A stretch of 36,991 nt of DNA from Fischerella muscicola SAG 1427-1 = PCC 73103 (GTDB lineage: Bacteria; Cyanobacteriota; Cyanobacteriia; Cyanobacteriales; Nostocaceae). How positions within the stretch are numbered: position 1 is the stretch's first letter; each line of letters begins with the position of its first letter. Shown here one piece after another: positions 8,304 to 15,967 of this stretch. The DNA is taken from positions 1 to 36,991 of the forward strand of contig NZ_AJLJ01000082.1 in assembly GCF_000317245.1 (NCBI RefSeq), given 5' to 3'. The position numbers and the translations under genes are program-made. The notes under the pieces are model-generated. The model searched no databases. It worked only from the letters and a program-made list of their open reading frames with translations, and was not told the DNA's origin.

Positions 8304-9055
8304 ATGAGTGCTACTCCTTTATGAGTTATGTATAAAATTGAAATTCTATATTTTTAGCAAAAAGTAAATCTACTGACTATCTTATTTCCACTATGTTTCG
8401 GGAAAAGCAACAATTTTTTACTTTTTCTTCAGTATAAACACTGTTAAAAGTAAATATGTGAAAATAGCGTAACTTGAAATCGCAAGTACACTTTCTATAG
8501 AGATAAGTGTTCAGACATAGCCTGAAACTAGGTATCTCCACAAAAATATTTTGAGTAACAACAAAAAACCGCTACATAATTGTTTTGAATCTTAAGCTAT
8601 AAAACTCTGTTTTACAGAATTAACAGCTATCATCATCAAACTATTGCGTCGTACTACTTTCTTACACATCAGACAGTATCATTTCCGGAATTTTTTATTT
8701 TTGCGGTAATAATTTAAGGATACTGACTAAAAGTAATGTAGACCCCTTATTTAAGCAGCTTTTTGCACATGGTTTTCTAAGTCTAGTCAAGCAATTAATT
8801 ACAAACTAATTTGTGTAAATTTTCCGTAATCACTTAAGTGAACACAGAATTCAGAAGCTAGTATTCCCAAACCATAACCGGAAATAAGCAATACTCAGCC
8901 ACTAAAGACTAATTTCTTATTTTTTTAACTTTATTGCTTGAGTTTTTTGTTAGATATGTATTTTCTCTCAAGCTAGCATTTTTTTATAGTTAATATCAAC
9001 ATACGGTTGGTAGATTTTTGTGACATACATAGGTGGGGGACACGGGGACAAAACA

Positions 9056-9087
9056 ATTAAAAATTAAAAATTAAAAATTAAAAAATT
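9056..9087. repeat. ATTAAAA tandem heptamer array
   Basis: Consecutive AATTAAA units (about four) form an A/T-only heptamer array at the left boundary of the GC-rich composite repeat. This is typical short tandem repeat DNA of Nostocales. Confidence 0.85.
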
Positions 9088-9097
9088 GGAAGAGGGA

Positions 9098-9240
9098 CAA
9101 GGGGAGCCACTGCGTTGCGGAGCCAGTGCGTTGGACGGGTTCCCCGGCTTGTTCGCTGAAAGCGTTCCCGCAGGGTAGCACCTGGCGTCGGGTTTCCCGC
9201 GTTGTAGCACGTGGCGTGGACATGGGAGAAATTTCTCCCG
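9098..9240. repeat. GC-rich composite dispersed repeat
   Basis: This block is far richer in GC than its surroundings and has two internal near-duplications: GAGCCACTGCGTTG / GAGCCAGTGCGTTG at 9104-9133, and TAGCACCTGGCGTC / TAGCACGTGGCGTG at about 9176-9218. It also contains complementary pieces such as GCGGAGCC and CCCGCAGGG that could fold. The look is that of a dispersed repeat of filamentous cyanobacteria rather than coding DNA. A minus-strand open frame across it is an artefact. Confidence 0.7.
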
Positions 9241-9265
9241 ATCCCTGATCCCCGATTCCCGCTCC

Positions 9266-10843
9266 CTAATTACTACTACCAAGAATAAATAAGCTAAGTA
9301 GGGTGCCACTGTTCCACAGGCTGTGGAGGAGCATGGGAGCAAGGAGGTTGCGCGATCGCGTGTAAACTACCCCTAAAACAACTCCCAAGGCGAACAGTGG
9401 TAAAACTTCCGATAAACTCAGGTGAGCGATCGCAAACAACAAGGCACTGATGATAATTGCCCACCACACAGACACGTAGCGAGTCAGCGAGGGTAACAAA
9501 AAACCGCGAAAGAGGAATTCTTCAAATAACGGAGCAGCGATCGCGGCAGTTACAAAAAATATACCCAATGCTACAGAATCTTGACCTTCGAGCGCTAACT
9601 GCAACAGAGGATTACTACCACCTTGACCTTGCCATATTTGTTGATTAATCAGGGATACCACTACTACCACTGGTAACGCCACACAATAACCACCGAATCC
9701 CCACAAAAACCACTTACCCCGTAAGTTGAAGCGAAACCAACTAGACTCTAGCGGGAAAAAACGTTTAATAGATAAATACAATACCGATACCGCACCCAAT
9801 GCCACTAAAATATAACTTAAGAATACATAAAATGCTTGGAGTCGCAGATTTGCGGCAGGACGGGGGATAGGAAGCAGTTGTAACACAATGGGGATCAATA
9901 TTTGTCCCATGAAGAAAAATCCCACGACAAACACTTGCAAAATCGTTTCGCCATCCCAAGGTACTGACCAACTCGCATTAGCATTTTGCCCCAATAAACT
10001 AGCTTTCCCTTTGACAACACGTTGAACAATGAGAAAAATCAGTAGTCCTACACCAATAAAAGCTCCCAGCGCTGGAATAGTACCAATAATTGCTAATTTC
10101 ACAAAAGCTTGTTCAGCAGCTTTTTGTTCTGCTATTTTCAGGTTTGCGACAGCTTCTTGACGTTGTTGGAGTTGATAAAGTTGATTCAAAGCAGTAAAGC
10201 GAAACCAGCCATCTAGATGATCTTGAATCAGTTGTTGAGCATTGGGAAGCAAACGAGGCGGATCACTCCACATTCCAATCAACGCTGTCGCAGTTTCGCG
10301 TAACTCAGGTTGAATTTGGGAATTTTGCTGCAATTGCTTCCAACTTTTGAGGGCTGCATCTATTTGTTTTTGCTGTGCTTGTAAAATTCCTAAGCGCAAA
10401 TCGATCTCAGCAATTGATTTTTGTATTTGATCAATAGTTTTTTGTAATTCTTTTTGTTGTACTGAACGAGAAGTATTAGTCGCAGGAGGAATTTCCGGTT
10501 GAGGTTTAGGAGTTGCGGGAGTCGTTATAGGTTCGGAACTAAGATCTAAGTGCTGTTTTTTAGCTTTTTCCAGATTAGTTTCAGCAGATTTCCGTGCTTC
10601 TTGATACTGCTTAGTCGCGGTTTCCAGGGGTTTTTCACCTATAATTGCTTCCTTCGCCCCTTGCAAATTCTCATCTTTGCGATCTGAGGCTTGCCATTGG
10701 GAAGCTTCTAGGACAATATTTGTCTGATAGAGATCTAGACTATTTTGGAACTGTGGTTCTTGCCAACTATTTAGTAAAGACGAACCAGCAACAAAGACAG
10801 CTAACAATGTTAATAAAAATAAACCTAACCGCTTAGGTGTCAT
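9266..10843 (-). CDS. CPBP-family intramembrane metalloprotease-like protein with coiled-coil extension
   Basis: A 525-residue membrane protein. An N-terminal hydrophobic segment (about 5-22) is followed by a roughly 220-residue Gln/Lys/Glu-rich region predicted to be coiled coil. Then come several membrane helices and a C-terminal CPBP (ABI, CAAX protease-like) domain. Its motifs are EEFLFRG (EExxxR, about 442-448), FAIAHLS (about 469-475), and MLLHSLWN (about 503-510), which supply the expected Glu and His metal ligands. The family includes Rce1-type prenyl proteases and bacteriocin self-immunity proteins; the cyanobacterial substrate is unknown. The ATG is preceded by GGGGAGAATAG, a good Shine-Dalgarno. 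It is divergent from tatA. Confidence 0.85.
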   Translation of the reverse strand: MTPKRLGLFLLTLLAVFVAGSSLLNSWQEPQFQNSLDLYQTNIVLEASQWQASDRKDENLQGAKEAIIGEKPLETATKQYQEARKSAETNLEKAKKQHLDLSSEPITTPATPKPQPEIPPATNTSRSVQQKELQKTIDQIQKSIAEIDLRLGILQAQQKQIDAALKSWKQLQQNSQIQPELRETATALIGMWSDPPRLLPNAQQLIQDHLDGWFRFTALNQLYQLQQRQEAVANLKIAEQKAAEQAFVKLAIIGTIPALGAFIGVGLLIFLIVQRVVKGKASLLGQNANASWSVPWDGETILQVFVVGFFFMGQILIPIVLQLLPIPRPAANLRLQAFYVFLSYILVALGAVSVLYLSIKRFFPLESSWFRFNLRGKWFLWGFGGYCVALPVVVVVSLINQQIWQGQGGSNPLLQLALEGQDSVALGIFFVTAAIAAPLFEEFLFRGFLLPSLTRYVSVWWAIIISALLFAIAHLSLSEVLPLFALGVVLGVVYTRSRNLLAPMLLHSLWNSGTLLSLFILGSSN

Positions 10844-11101
10844 CTATTCTCCCCTTGACTCATACCGGGTTGTAATTAATTCATGCTAATTAAAACATAT
10901 GGAGAGCTGGGGAGGAAGGGAAGACCCATCAGCCTATCAGTCTCCACGACTAAATACTACTTTTTTTATCAGCATTTTGGAGTGATTGCGAATGCGTGAA
11001 AATTTGCGATCGCTCTCAGCAACTAGCCTCCGGAGTCTCCGATGTTCCCACGTTTCAGGTAGACATTCCCCACCCTACTATATTCTAAGTAGGGTTTTTT
11101 C

Positions 11102-11108
11102 ACAGGAG
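11102..11108 (+). promoter_or_regulatory. Ribosome binding site of tatA
   Basis: AGGAGA lies eight bases before the ATG at 11116 and fixes the start of a gene only 59 codons long that could otherwise be missed. Confidence 0.7.
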
Positions 11109-11115
11109 ACATATT

Positions 11116-11295
11116 ATGTTTGGACTGGGATGGACAGAAGTAGGTGTAATAGCGATCGTCGCCTTGCTAGTTTTTGGGCCAAAAAAAATCCCCGAACTGG
11201 GAAGCGCACTTGGTAAAACCTTGCGGGGTTTTAAAGAAGAACTGAATAAAACCACCAGTGACGAGGATTCCACGCCAGAGGAAGAAGAAAAATAG
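11116..11295 (+). CDS. tatA: Sec-independent translocase subunit TatA (TatA/E)
   Basis: A 59-residue protein, short enough to be missed by common length cut-offs. It starts MFGLGWTEVGVIAIVALLVF, a single N-terminal membrane helix, followed directly by FGPKKIPELGSALGKTLRGFK. This is the classic TatA/B hinge (FGP) and amphipathic helix. The tail is short and acidic (EDSTPEEEEK). It forms the twin-arginine translocation pore that moves folded proteins across thylakoid and plasma membranes. A clear Shine-Dalgarno precedes it. TatB/C genes are not in the window, which is usual for cyanobacteria. It ends 76 bp before the convergent cphA stop, with a repeat-derived hairpin in between. Confidence 0.93.
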   Translation: MFGLGWTEVGVIAIVALLVFGPKKIPELGSALGKTLRGFKEELNKTTSDEDSTPEEEEK

Positions 11296-11308
11296 CCATT
11301 TATCCTTG

Positions 11309-11344
11309 GTCATTTGTCTTTTGTGTTTACGAAGGACAAATGAC
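11309..11344. terminator. Repeat-derived hairpin between tatA and cphA
   Basis: GTCATTTGTC (11309-11318) is the exact reverse complement of GACAAATGAC (11335-11344), a unit of the adjoining heptamer array. The hairpin lies in the gap between convergent stops and may serve as a bidirectional terminator. There is only a modest T content at the flanks. Confidence 0.45.
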
Positions 11345-11370
11345 AAATGACAAATGACGAATGACGAATG
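11334..11370. repeat. GACAAAT/GACGAAT tandem heptamer array
   Basis: Five consecutive heptamers, three GACAAAT followed by two GACGAAT, precede the cphA stop codon. The same unit recurs near 16750-16820 and 19304-19365 in this window. Confidence 0.9.
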
Positions 11371-11371
11371 A

Positions 11372-14074
11372 TTAAATAATTGAATTGACTACAGATGAAG
11401 TCATACCCATTTGAGAATCTACAGTTGTGGGGGTGGTATTTTGTTGAGGAACTTCTTCCTTAACGACACCACGCGCCTTAATCAACTTGATGGCACGATT
11501 GACACTTTCTGGTAAAATCACCACCAAACTGTTCTCAGGGGCGATATCCAAAGCTTTATTAATTGCTTGGGTTTCATCCAGAATCGCTTCATATGCGTAA
11601 TCAGGATTGACTTGTTTAATGCCTTGAATAATTAATTCCGCAGCCGAACCCCGCGCCCTTCCTCTGGTGTCGTCGTCTTCTTTGATGATGACATAGTCAA
11701 AAATTTCGGCTGACAGTTTACCCAAAGCCACAAAATCTTGATCACGCCGATCGCCAGGGCCACCGATCACACCAATGCGATCGCCATTTGTCCAGTTACG
11801 AACAAAGGAACCCAAAGCTTCGTAACTGTGGGGGTTGTGAGCATAATCTACCAAAGCGTGGAAGTTACCCAAGTTAAACAAGTTCATCCGTCCAGGTGTT
11901 TGACTTACCGAAGCCCGGAATGTATTTAAACCAGATCGAATTTGCTCAATTGACACATTTTGCACAAACGCCGCTAAGGAAGCCGCCAAGGCGTTAGCAA
12001 TCATAAATGGCGCCCGTCCACCCATCGTTAAGGGAATATTTTCTGCACGTTCAATTCGGTGTGTCCAATCGCCTTTTAGTATTGACAAAAAGCCATTTTC
12101 ATATACTGCTGCAACTCCACCTTTTTGGATGTGGTTTCGCACCAATTCCGATTCTGGGTTCATGGTGAAGTAAGCAATATTAGCTTTTGTTCGTTCCGCG
12201 ATCGCCGCTACACGGGGATCATCGGCGTTGAGAACAGCGTAGCCATCAGGATAAACAGCTTCGGCAACTACACTCTTGAGGTGTGCCAATTGGTCAATTG
12301 TGTCAATGTCACCAATACCTAAATGATCAGCAGCGACATTTAATACTACACCCACATTGGAGGATTCAAAAGCCAATCCAGAGCGGAGAATCCCACCGCG
12401 AGCCGTTTCCAGTACTGCTACTTCTACTGTCGGGTCTTGCAAGATTAACTGGGCGCTTTGGGGGCCTGTGTTATCACCAACTTCTACTAAGTAATCTCCG
12501 ATATAAGTTCCATCTGTAGTCGTATAACCTACTACTTTTCCTGTCTGTTTATAAATGTGAGCTAGTAGGCGGGTAGTGGTGGTTTTGCCGTTCGTACCTG
12601 TAACACTCAAAATCGGAATCCGGCTAGCTTGTTCGTTGGGGAACAGCATATCAATGACTGCACCAGCAACATTGCGGGGGATGCCTTGACTGGGGGCAAC
12701 GTGCATTCGGAAACCAGGAGCAGCGTTTACCTCTACAATCACACCGTCAAGCTCTCGTAAGGGTCGGCTAATATCTGATGTCACGACATCTATCCCCGCG
12801 ATATCCAAACCGATAATCTTGACAATGCGCTGGGCTAACCAAACGTTTTCGGGGTGAATTTCATCTGTCCGGTCTACAGCAATACCACCTGTACTCAAGT
12901 TTGCTGTTGCTCGCAAATAGCAAATTTCGTCTTTTGCTAAGACACTGTCGAGGGTGTAACCTTGTCTTTCCAGTAACTGATAACTGGTGCGGTCAAGTTC
13001 AATTTTGGTGAGAACCTTATCATGTCCATCACCACGATTTGGGTCTTTATTGGTTTCCTCGATTAATTCCGCAATTGTAGATCTACCATCACCAACCACA
13101 TGAGCAGGTACACGTTCTGCAACCGCTACCACTTTCCCATTGACAACCAAGACTCGATGGTCACGCCCGTTGTAATACCGCTCTACAATAATCGAGCGAG
13201 AAACTTGTCTGGCTGCGTCGTATGCTGCTTCTGCTTCTTCCCAATTTTGGATGTCGATGGTGATCCCACGCCCATGATTACCATCTAAGGGTTTGATCAC
13301 AATCGGATAACCACCGACATATTCTATTGCTTCTTGTAGATCGTCCAAGAAGTTAATCACCGTACCTCGCGGCACTGGTACTCCTGTACTAGCAAGAATT
13401 CGTTTGGTGGCTTCTTTGTCGCAAGCCAACTCTACACCCAAGACCCCGGTGTTATCGGTCATGGTTGCCTGCATTCGCTTCTGGTTGACACCATAGCCGA
13501 GTTGAATCAAGAAGCGCGCCCCTAGTTGCATCCAGGGAATACCTCTTTTTTCAGCTTCTTTGATGATTGACTCTGTAGAAGGCCCTAATGCTGAATCACG
13601 CCATAAGTCTTTGAGGTCTTGTAAATCTTGTTCTAACTCCGCCTTTGGATAGCGACCTCGGTCAACAATGCTTTGGCACAGCCTGACTGCGGCTCTACCT
13701 GCATAGCGTCCGGCTTCCTCATTTAGATACTCAAAGACGACTTGATAAACGCCGGATGTGGATGTTTCACGAGTACGACCGAAGCCAACGTGCATCAGCG
13801 CTAATTCCTGTAGTTCTAAAGCTACATGCTCCACGATGTGACCCATCATGGTGCCTTCACGCACTCGCATCAAAAAACCACCACGACAGCCAGGCGAGCA
13901 GTAGTGACCCTCCAGACTAGGCAGAGCCTCAACTAATCCTTCATAAAAGCCGGGGATCTCATTTGAGGGCGTCTCGGCAAGATTTTCTAGATCAAGGCGC
14001 ATGACGATTAGCTTGTGGCGTCGAATGCTCCAGTAGTTGGGGCCGCGTAAGGTCTGGATTTTGAGGATTCTCAT
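11372..14074 (-). CDS. cphA: Cyanophycin synthetase CphA
   Basis: About 900 residues, the usual length of CphA1. It polymerises Asp and Arg into multi-L-arginyl-poly-L-aspartate in the cytoplasm at the cost of ATP. Visible parts are the family start MRILKIQTLRGPNYWSIRRH, an ATP-grasp domain (about 220-480, with IKPLDGNHGRG near 265 and EVNAAPGFRMHV), and a Mur-ligase-like domain with P-loop SVTGTNGKTTTTR near 493-505 and the C-terminal VDYAHNPHSYEAL near 745. A TTG 30 bp upstream would add ten residues, but the ATG at 14074 starts the conserved sequence and is preferred. It lies downstream of cphB on the same strand (171-bp gap), a likely operon. Confidence 0.97.
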   Translation of the reverse strand: MRILKIQTLRGPNYWSIRRHKLIVMRLDLENLAETPSNEIPGFYEGLVEALPSLEGHYCSPGCRGGFLMRVREGTMMGHIVEHVALELQELALMHVGFGRTRETSTSGVYQVVFEYLNEEAGRYAGRAAVRLCQSIVDRGRYPKAELEQDLQDLKDLWRDSALGPSTESIIKEAEKRGIPWMQLGARFLIQLGYGVNQKRMQATMTDNTGVLGVELACDKEATKRILASTGVPVPRGTVINFLDDLQEAIEYVGGYPIVIKPLDGNHGRGITIDIQNWEEAEAAYDAARQVSRSIIVERYYNGRDHRVLVVNGKVVAVAERVPAHVVGDGRSTIAELIEETNKDPNRGDGHDKVLTKIELDRTSYQLLERQGYTLDSVLAKDEICYLRATANLSTGGIAVDRTDEIHPENVWLAQRIVKIIGLDIAGIDVVTSDISRPLRELDGVIVEVNAAPGFRMHVAPSQGIPRNVAGAVIDMLFPNEQASRIPILSVTGTNGKTTTTRLLAHIYKQTGKVVGYTTTDGTYIGDYLVEVGDNTGPQSAQLILQDPTVEVAVLETARGGILRSGLAFESSNVGVVLNVAADHLGIGDIDTIDQLAHLKSVVAEAVYPDGYAVLNADDPRVAAIAERTKANIAYFTMNPESELVRNHIQKGGVAAVYENGFLSILKGDWTHRIERAENIPLTMGGRAPFMIANALAASLAAFVQNVSIEQIRSGLNTFRASVSQTPGRMNLFNLGNFHALVDYAHNPHSYEALGSFVRNWTNGDRIGVIGGPGDRRDQDFVALGKLSAEIFDYVIIKEDDDTRGRARGSAAELIIQGIKQVNPDYAYEAILDETQAINKALDIAPENSLVVILPESVNRAIKLIKARGVVKEEVPQQNTTPTTVDSQMGMTSSVVNSII

Positions 14075-14245
14075 GGGAATAGGTAGATGGAGATTCGGAA
14101 CCAAAATTCTAGTTTCTTACTGAAATTGACCGCCAAACTGTTCATAGTAAACAGTTTTTTCTTCTTACATCGTATTACTCGCACTTTTTTGCTGCAACGT
14201 CGAATTGCGCGGTCAATTCAGTGTAACTTCAGATACTTAAGTCCG

Positions 14246-15109
14246 TCAGCTGGAAATCCGGTAGACAGCGGGTAGAACGGTACGTTGGTAAAGGTGGAAG
14301 CGATCGCCATGACTAAGAATGTGTAGGCGCAAATTGTGAAGATTCAAAGGTTCAGTTGCTCCCACGTGAGGTTCGTTGGTGTGAGTCACTTCAGTCGGGT
14401 CTACTATTGTAACCGAACCTTTCCCCAACACTTGTAGCCAACCATCACGCTCAAATAACGCACAAGTATCTTCATCAATGCCGATACCCAGGCGGTCTGG
14501 ATGAGAAGCGATCGCGCTCATCAAACGCCCCATACGATTACGATTGTTAAAATGTTGGTCTACAATGACTTCAGGTATAAATCCCAGACCCGTTGCCATG
14601 TCCACTAAGGAACGATTGGGTGACTCACCGCTACCACCACCTGCAATCATGTGATGCCCCATAACTGCTGCACCTGCACTAGTACCTGCAAGAGTTAGTT
14701 CTCCAGATCTAACTCTCTGCCGGATAATGTCCATTGCTGGTGTGTCTGATAAAACCCCACACAATCGCAATTGATCACCTCCTGTTAAAAAAACCCCGGT
14801 ACAAGCTTCCAGGGACTGTTGGTAATCACGGTATTCGCACTGTTCTCTTTCCCGGATGTCAAGAAGCTCAACCTTCTTGGCACCCATATCTTCAAAAATG
14901 CGAATATACCGACCACCAATGATCGAGGGTTCGCGAGAGGCAGAAGGAATTATCGCAATATGGGCGTCATTAGCACCAGCACGGGCAAAAAAAGTCCGCA
15001 GAATCTCGCGACCATGGACTTTATCTTCTGCGCCTCCGATCACCAGAACGGCAGTTTTGGTTGCTTGGGGTGTCCTCATTTCCAGCAATTTAGCTTGTAA
15101 TTCCGGCAT
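14246..15109 (-). CDS. cphB: Cyanophycinase CphB
   Basis: A 287-residue peptidase of family S51 that degrades cyanophycin to beta-Asp-Arg dipeptides. The nucleophile Ser is in LAGTSAGAAVMG (Ser at about 143), preceded by FLTGGDQLRL (about 108-117) and followed by DQHFNNRNRMGRL, with a conserved His in the active-site region and EDTCALF. Residues 1-17 before TKTAVLVIGGAEDKVHG look like the normal short leader. The order cphB then cphA on the minus strand is the well-known cyanobacterial arrangement, coupling storage and mobilisation of nitrogen. The promoter presumably lies in the repeat-containing region above 15110. Confidence 0.96.
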   Translation of the reverse strand: MPELQAKLLEMRTPQATKTAVLVIGGAEDKVHGREILRTFFARAGANDAHIAIIPSASREPSIIGGRYIRIFEDMGAKKVELLDIREREQCEYRDYQQSLEACTGVFLTGGDQLRLCGVLSDTPAMDIIRQRVRSGELTLAGTSAGAAVMGHHMIAGGGSGESPNRSLVDMATGLGFIPEVIVDQHFNNRNRMGRLMSAIASHPDRLGIGIDEDTCALFERDGWLQVLGKGSVTIVDPTEVTHTNEPHVGATEPLNLHNLRLHILSHGDRFHLYQRTVLPAVYRISS

Positions 15110-15158
15110 TGTGTTTCTCCTGTCAACAACTTCAGGTGAAAATTACAAGAGCAGCAGC

Positions 15159-15551
15159 CTAATTGTTTTCGCGCCTCGCCTCTTGCCAAGAACAGTGCTT
15201 TAGGCAATGGGTAATGGGTAATGGGTAATTAGTAATTAGTAATGGGTAATTGGTAATTGGTAATTGAAATATTGATGATTTTTCTCTGCCCATTACCCGA
15301 TCCCCGATCCCTGATTCCCGTTGCCCCTTATCCCCAGAGGGGGCCCCACCTTCCCCGATCCCCATGGCGACAGATTTATGGTTGTAATTAATAAAATCTT
15401 GCTGTGATGACTGCCGTTGCAATGCCATTGTTCTGTAGACGCCTAATAGCGAATCCCTTGGGTAATAATTATCTGTTTGAGTGTCTCCTCTAACTTTGGG
15501 AAACAGAAACAGATATTGACGCACTTTTTCTTTGAGGCTGGTTCGATGCAT
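15159..15551 (-). CDS. Doubtful small ORF, C-terminal half made of repeats
   Basis: A 130-codon open frame ahead of cphB. The first ~62 residues (MHRTSLKEKVRQYLF..., with NYYPRDSLLGVYRTMALQRQ) have unremarkable composition and could belong to a small basic protein or a decayed gene. The second half, GDRVMGREK followed by repeated LPITNYPL units, is simply the translation of the TAATGGG/TAATTGG heptamer array. I do not recognise any domain. It may be a real short gene whose 3' end was overwritten by repeats, or not a gene at all. Confidence 0.25.
   Translation of the reverse strand: MHRTSLKEKVRQYLFLFPKVRGDTQTDNYYPRDSLLGVYRTMALQRQSSQQDFINYNHKSVAMGIGEGGAPSGDKGQRESGIGDRVMGREKSSIFQLPITNYPLLITNYPLPITHCLKHCSWQEARRENN
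15203..15298. repeat. TAATGGG/TAATTGG heptamer array with opposing arm
   Basis: About nine heptamers (TAATGGG, TAATTAG, TAATTGG variants) occupy 15203-15265. A reverse-oriented copy, CCCATTACCC at 15289-15298, is the exact reverse complement of GGGTAATGGG at 15209-15218, so the array can fold into a hairpin. Confidence 0.85.
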
Positions 15552-15967
15552 CCTGGAAGTTGTTAACCTAGTCAGAAGATTAATTTAAATTTAGATGTGA
15601 CAATATTTAAACATAAATTAAGTAATTAGAAAAACTTTTGTTGAGCCATAGAATCCAACTGTTTCTAGTACTCCATAGATACACTCAACTAAGCTCTTGT
15701 ATATTTTGTACAACATTGGCTAGTTGTCAGTGCTAAAAAGCAGCTATGCTGTAGACGCTCGTTCAGACAATGTATCTGTTAGGTAGACAATAAGGGGAAT
15801 ACCAAAAGTCCTCGCCAGTGGCAGCAATTTTTGGGAACCCCAGTAGAAAAAAATTAATCAGCATAGCATCTACAATTTTTGACTTGTTTATTAACTATCT
15901 AACTATTGCTGCCGTACTGTGCTAGACATTCCAATTTTAAGATTAGTGTTCTCCAATACGAAATACT

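Larger units (their letters stand above)
8304..9265. other. Gene-free region with a palindrome and repeat blocks
   Basis: About 960 bases without a credible coding frame. The left 750 bases are AT-rich. A perfect 12-bp palindrome TCACTTAAGTGA lies at 8830-8841. The right 200 bases are a composite repeat region, described separately. I found no tRNA or recognisable small RNA by eye. Confidence 0.6.
15110..15967. other. Region upstream of cphB and trmD, repeat-rich
   Basis: About 860 bases between the divergent cphB and trmD starts. It contains a heptamer array with a complementary arm, runs of GATCCC-type units, a doubtful small minus-strand frame (listed separately), and an AT-rich right half. 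A 9-bp inverted pair, GCTATGCTG at 15743-15751 and CAGCATAGC at 15859-15867, could mark the ends of a small element of about 125 bp, but this is weak. Confidence 0.5.

Noticed and set aside
9064..9342. 92-codon minus-strand frame
   Set aside because: It translates the GC-rich composite repeat and overlaps the end of the well-supported CPBP gene; composition is not protein-like.
14075..14104. Upstream TTG start for CphA
   Set aside because: Conserved CphA proteins start MRILKIQTLRGPNYWSI, which matches the ATG at 14074.
15743..15867. Possible 125-bp MITE bounded by GCTATGCTG / CAGCATAGC
   Set aside because: Only nine bases pair, no target-site duplication is visible and the interior shows no structure; too weak to call.
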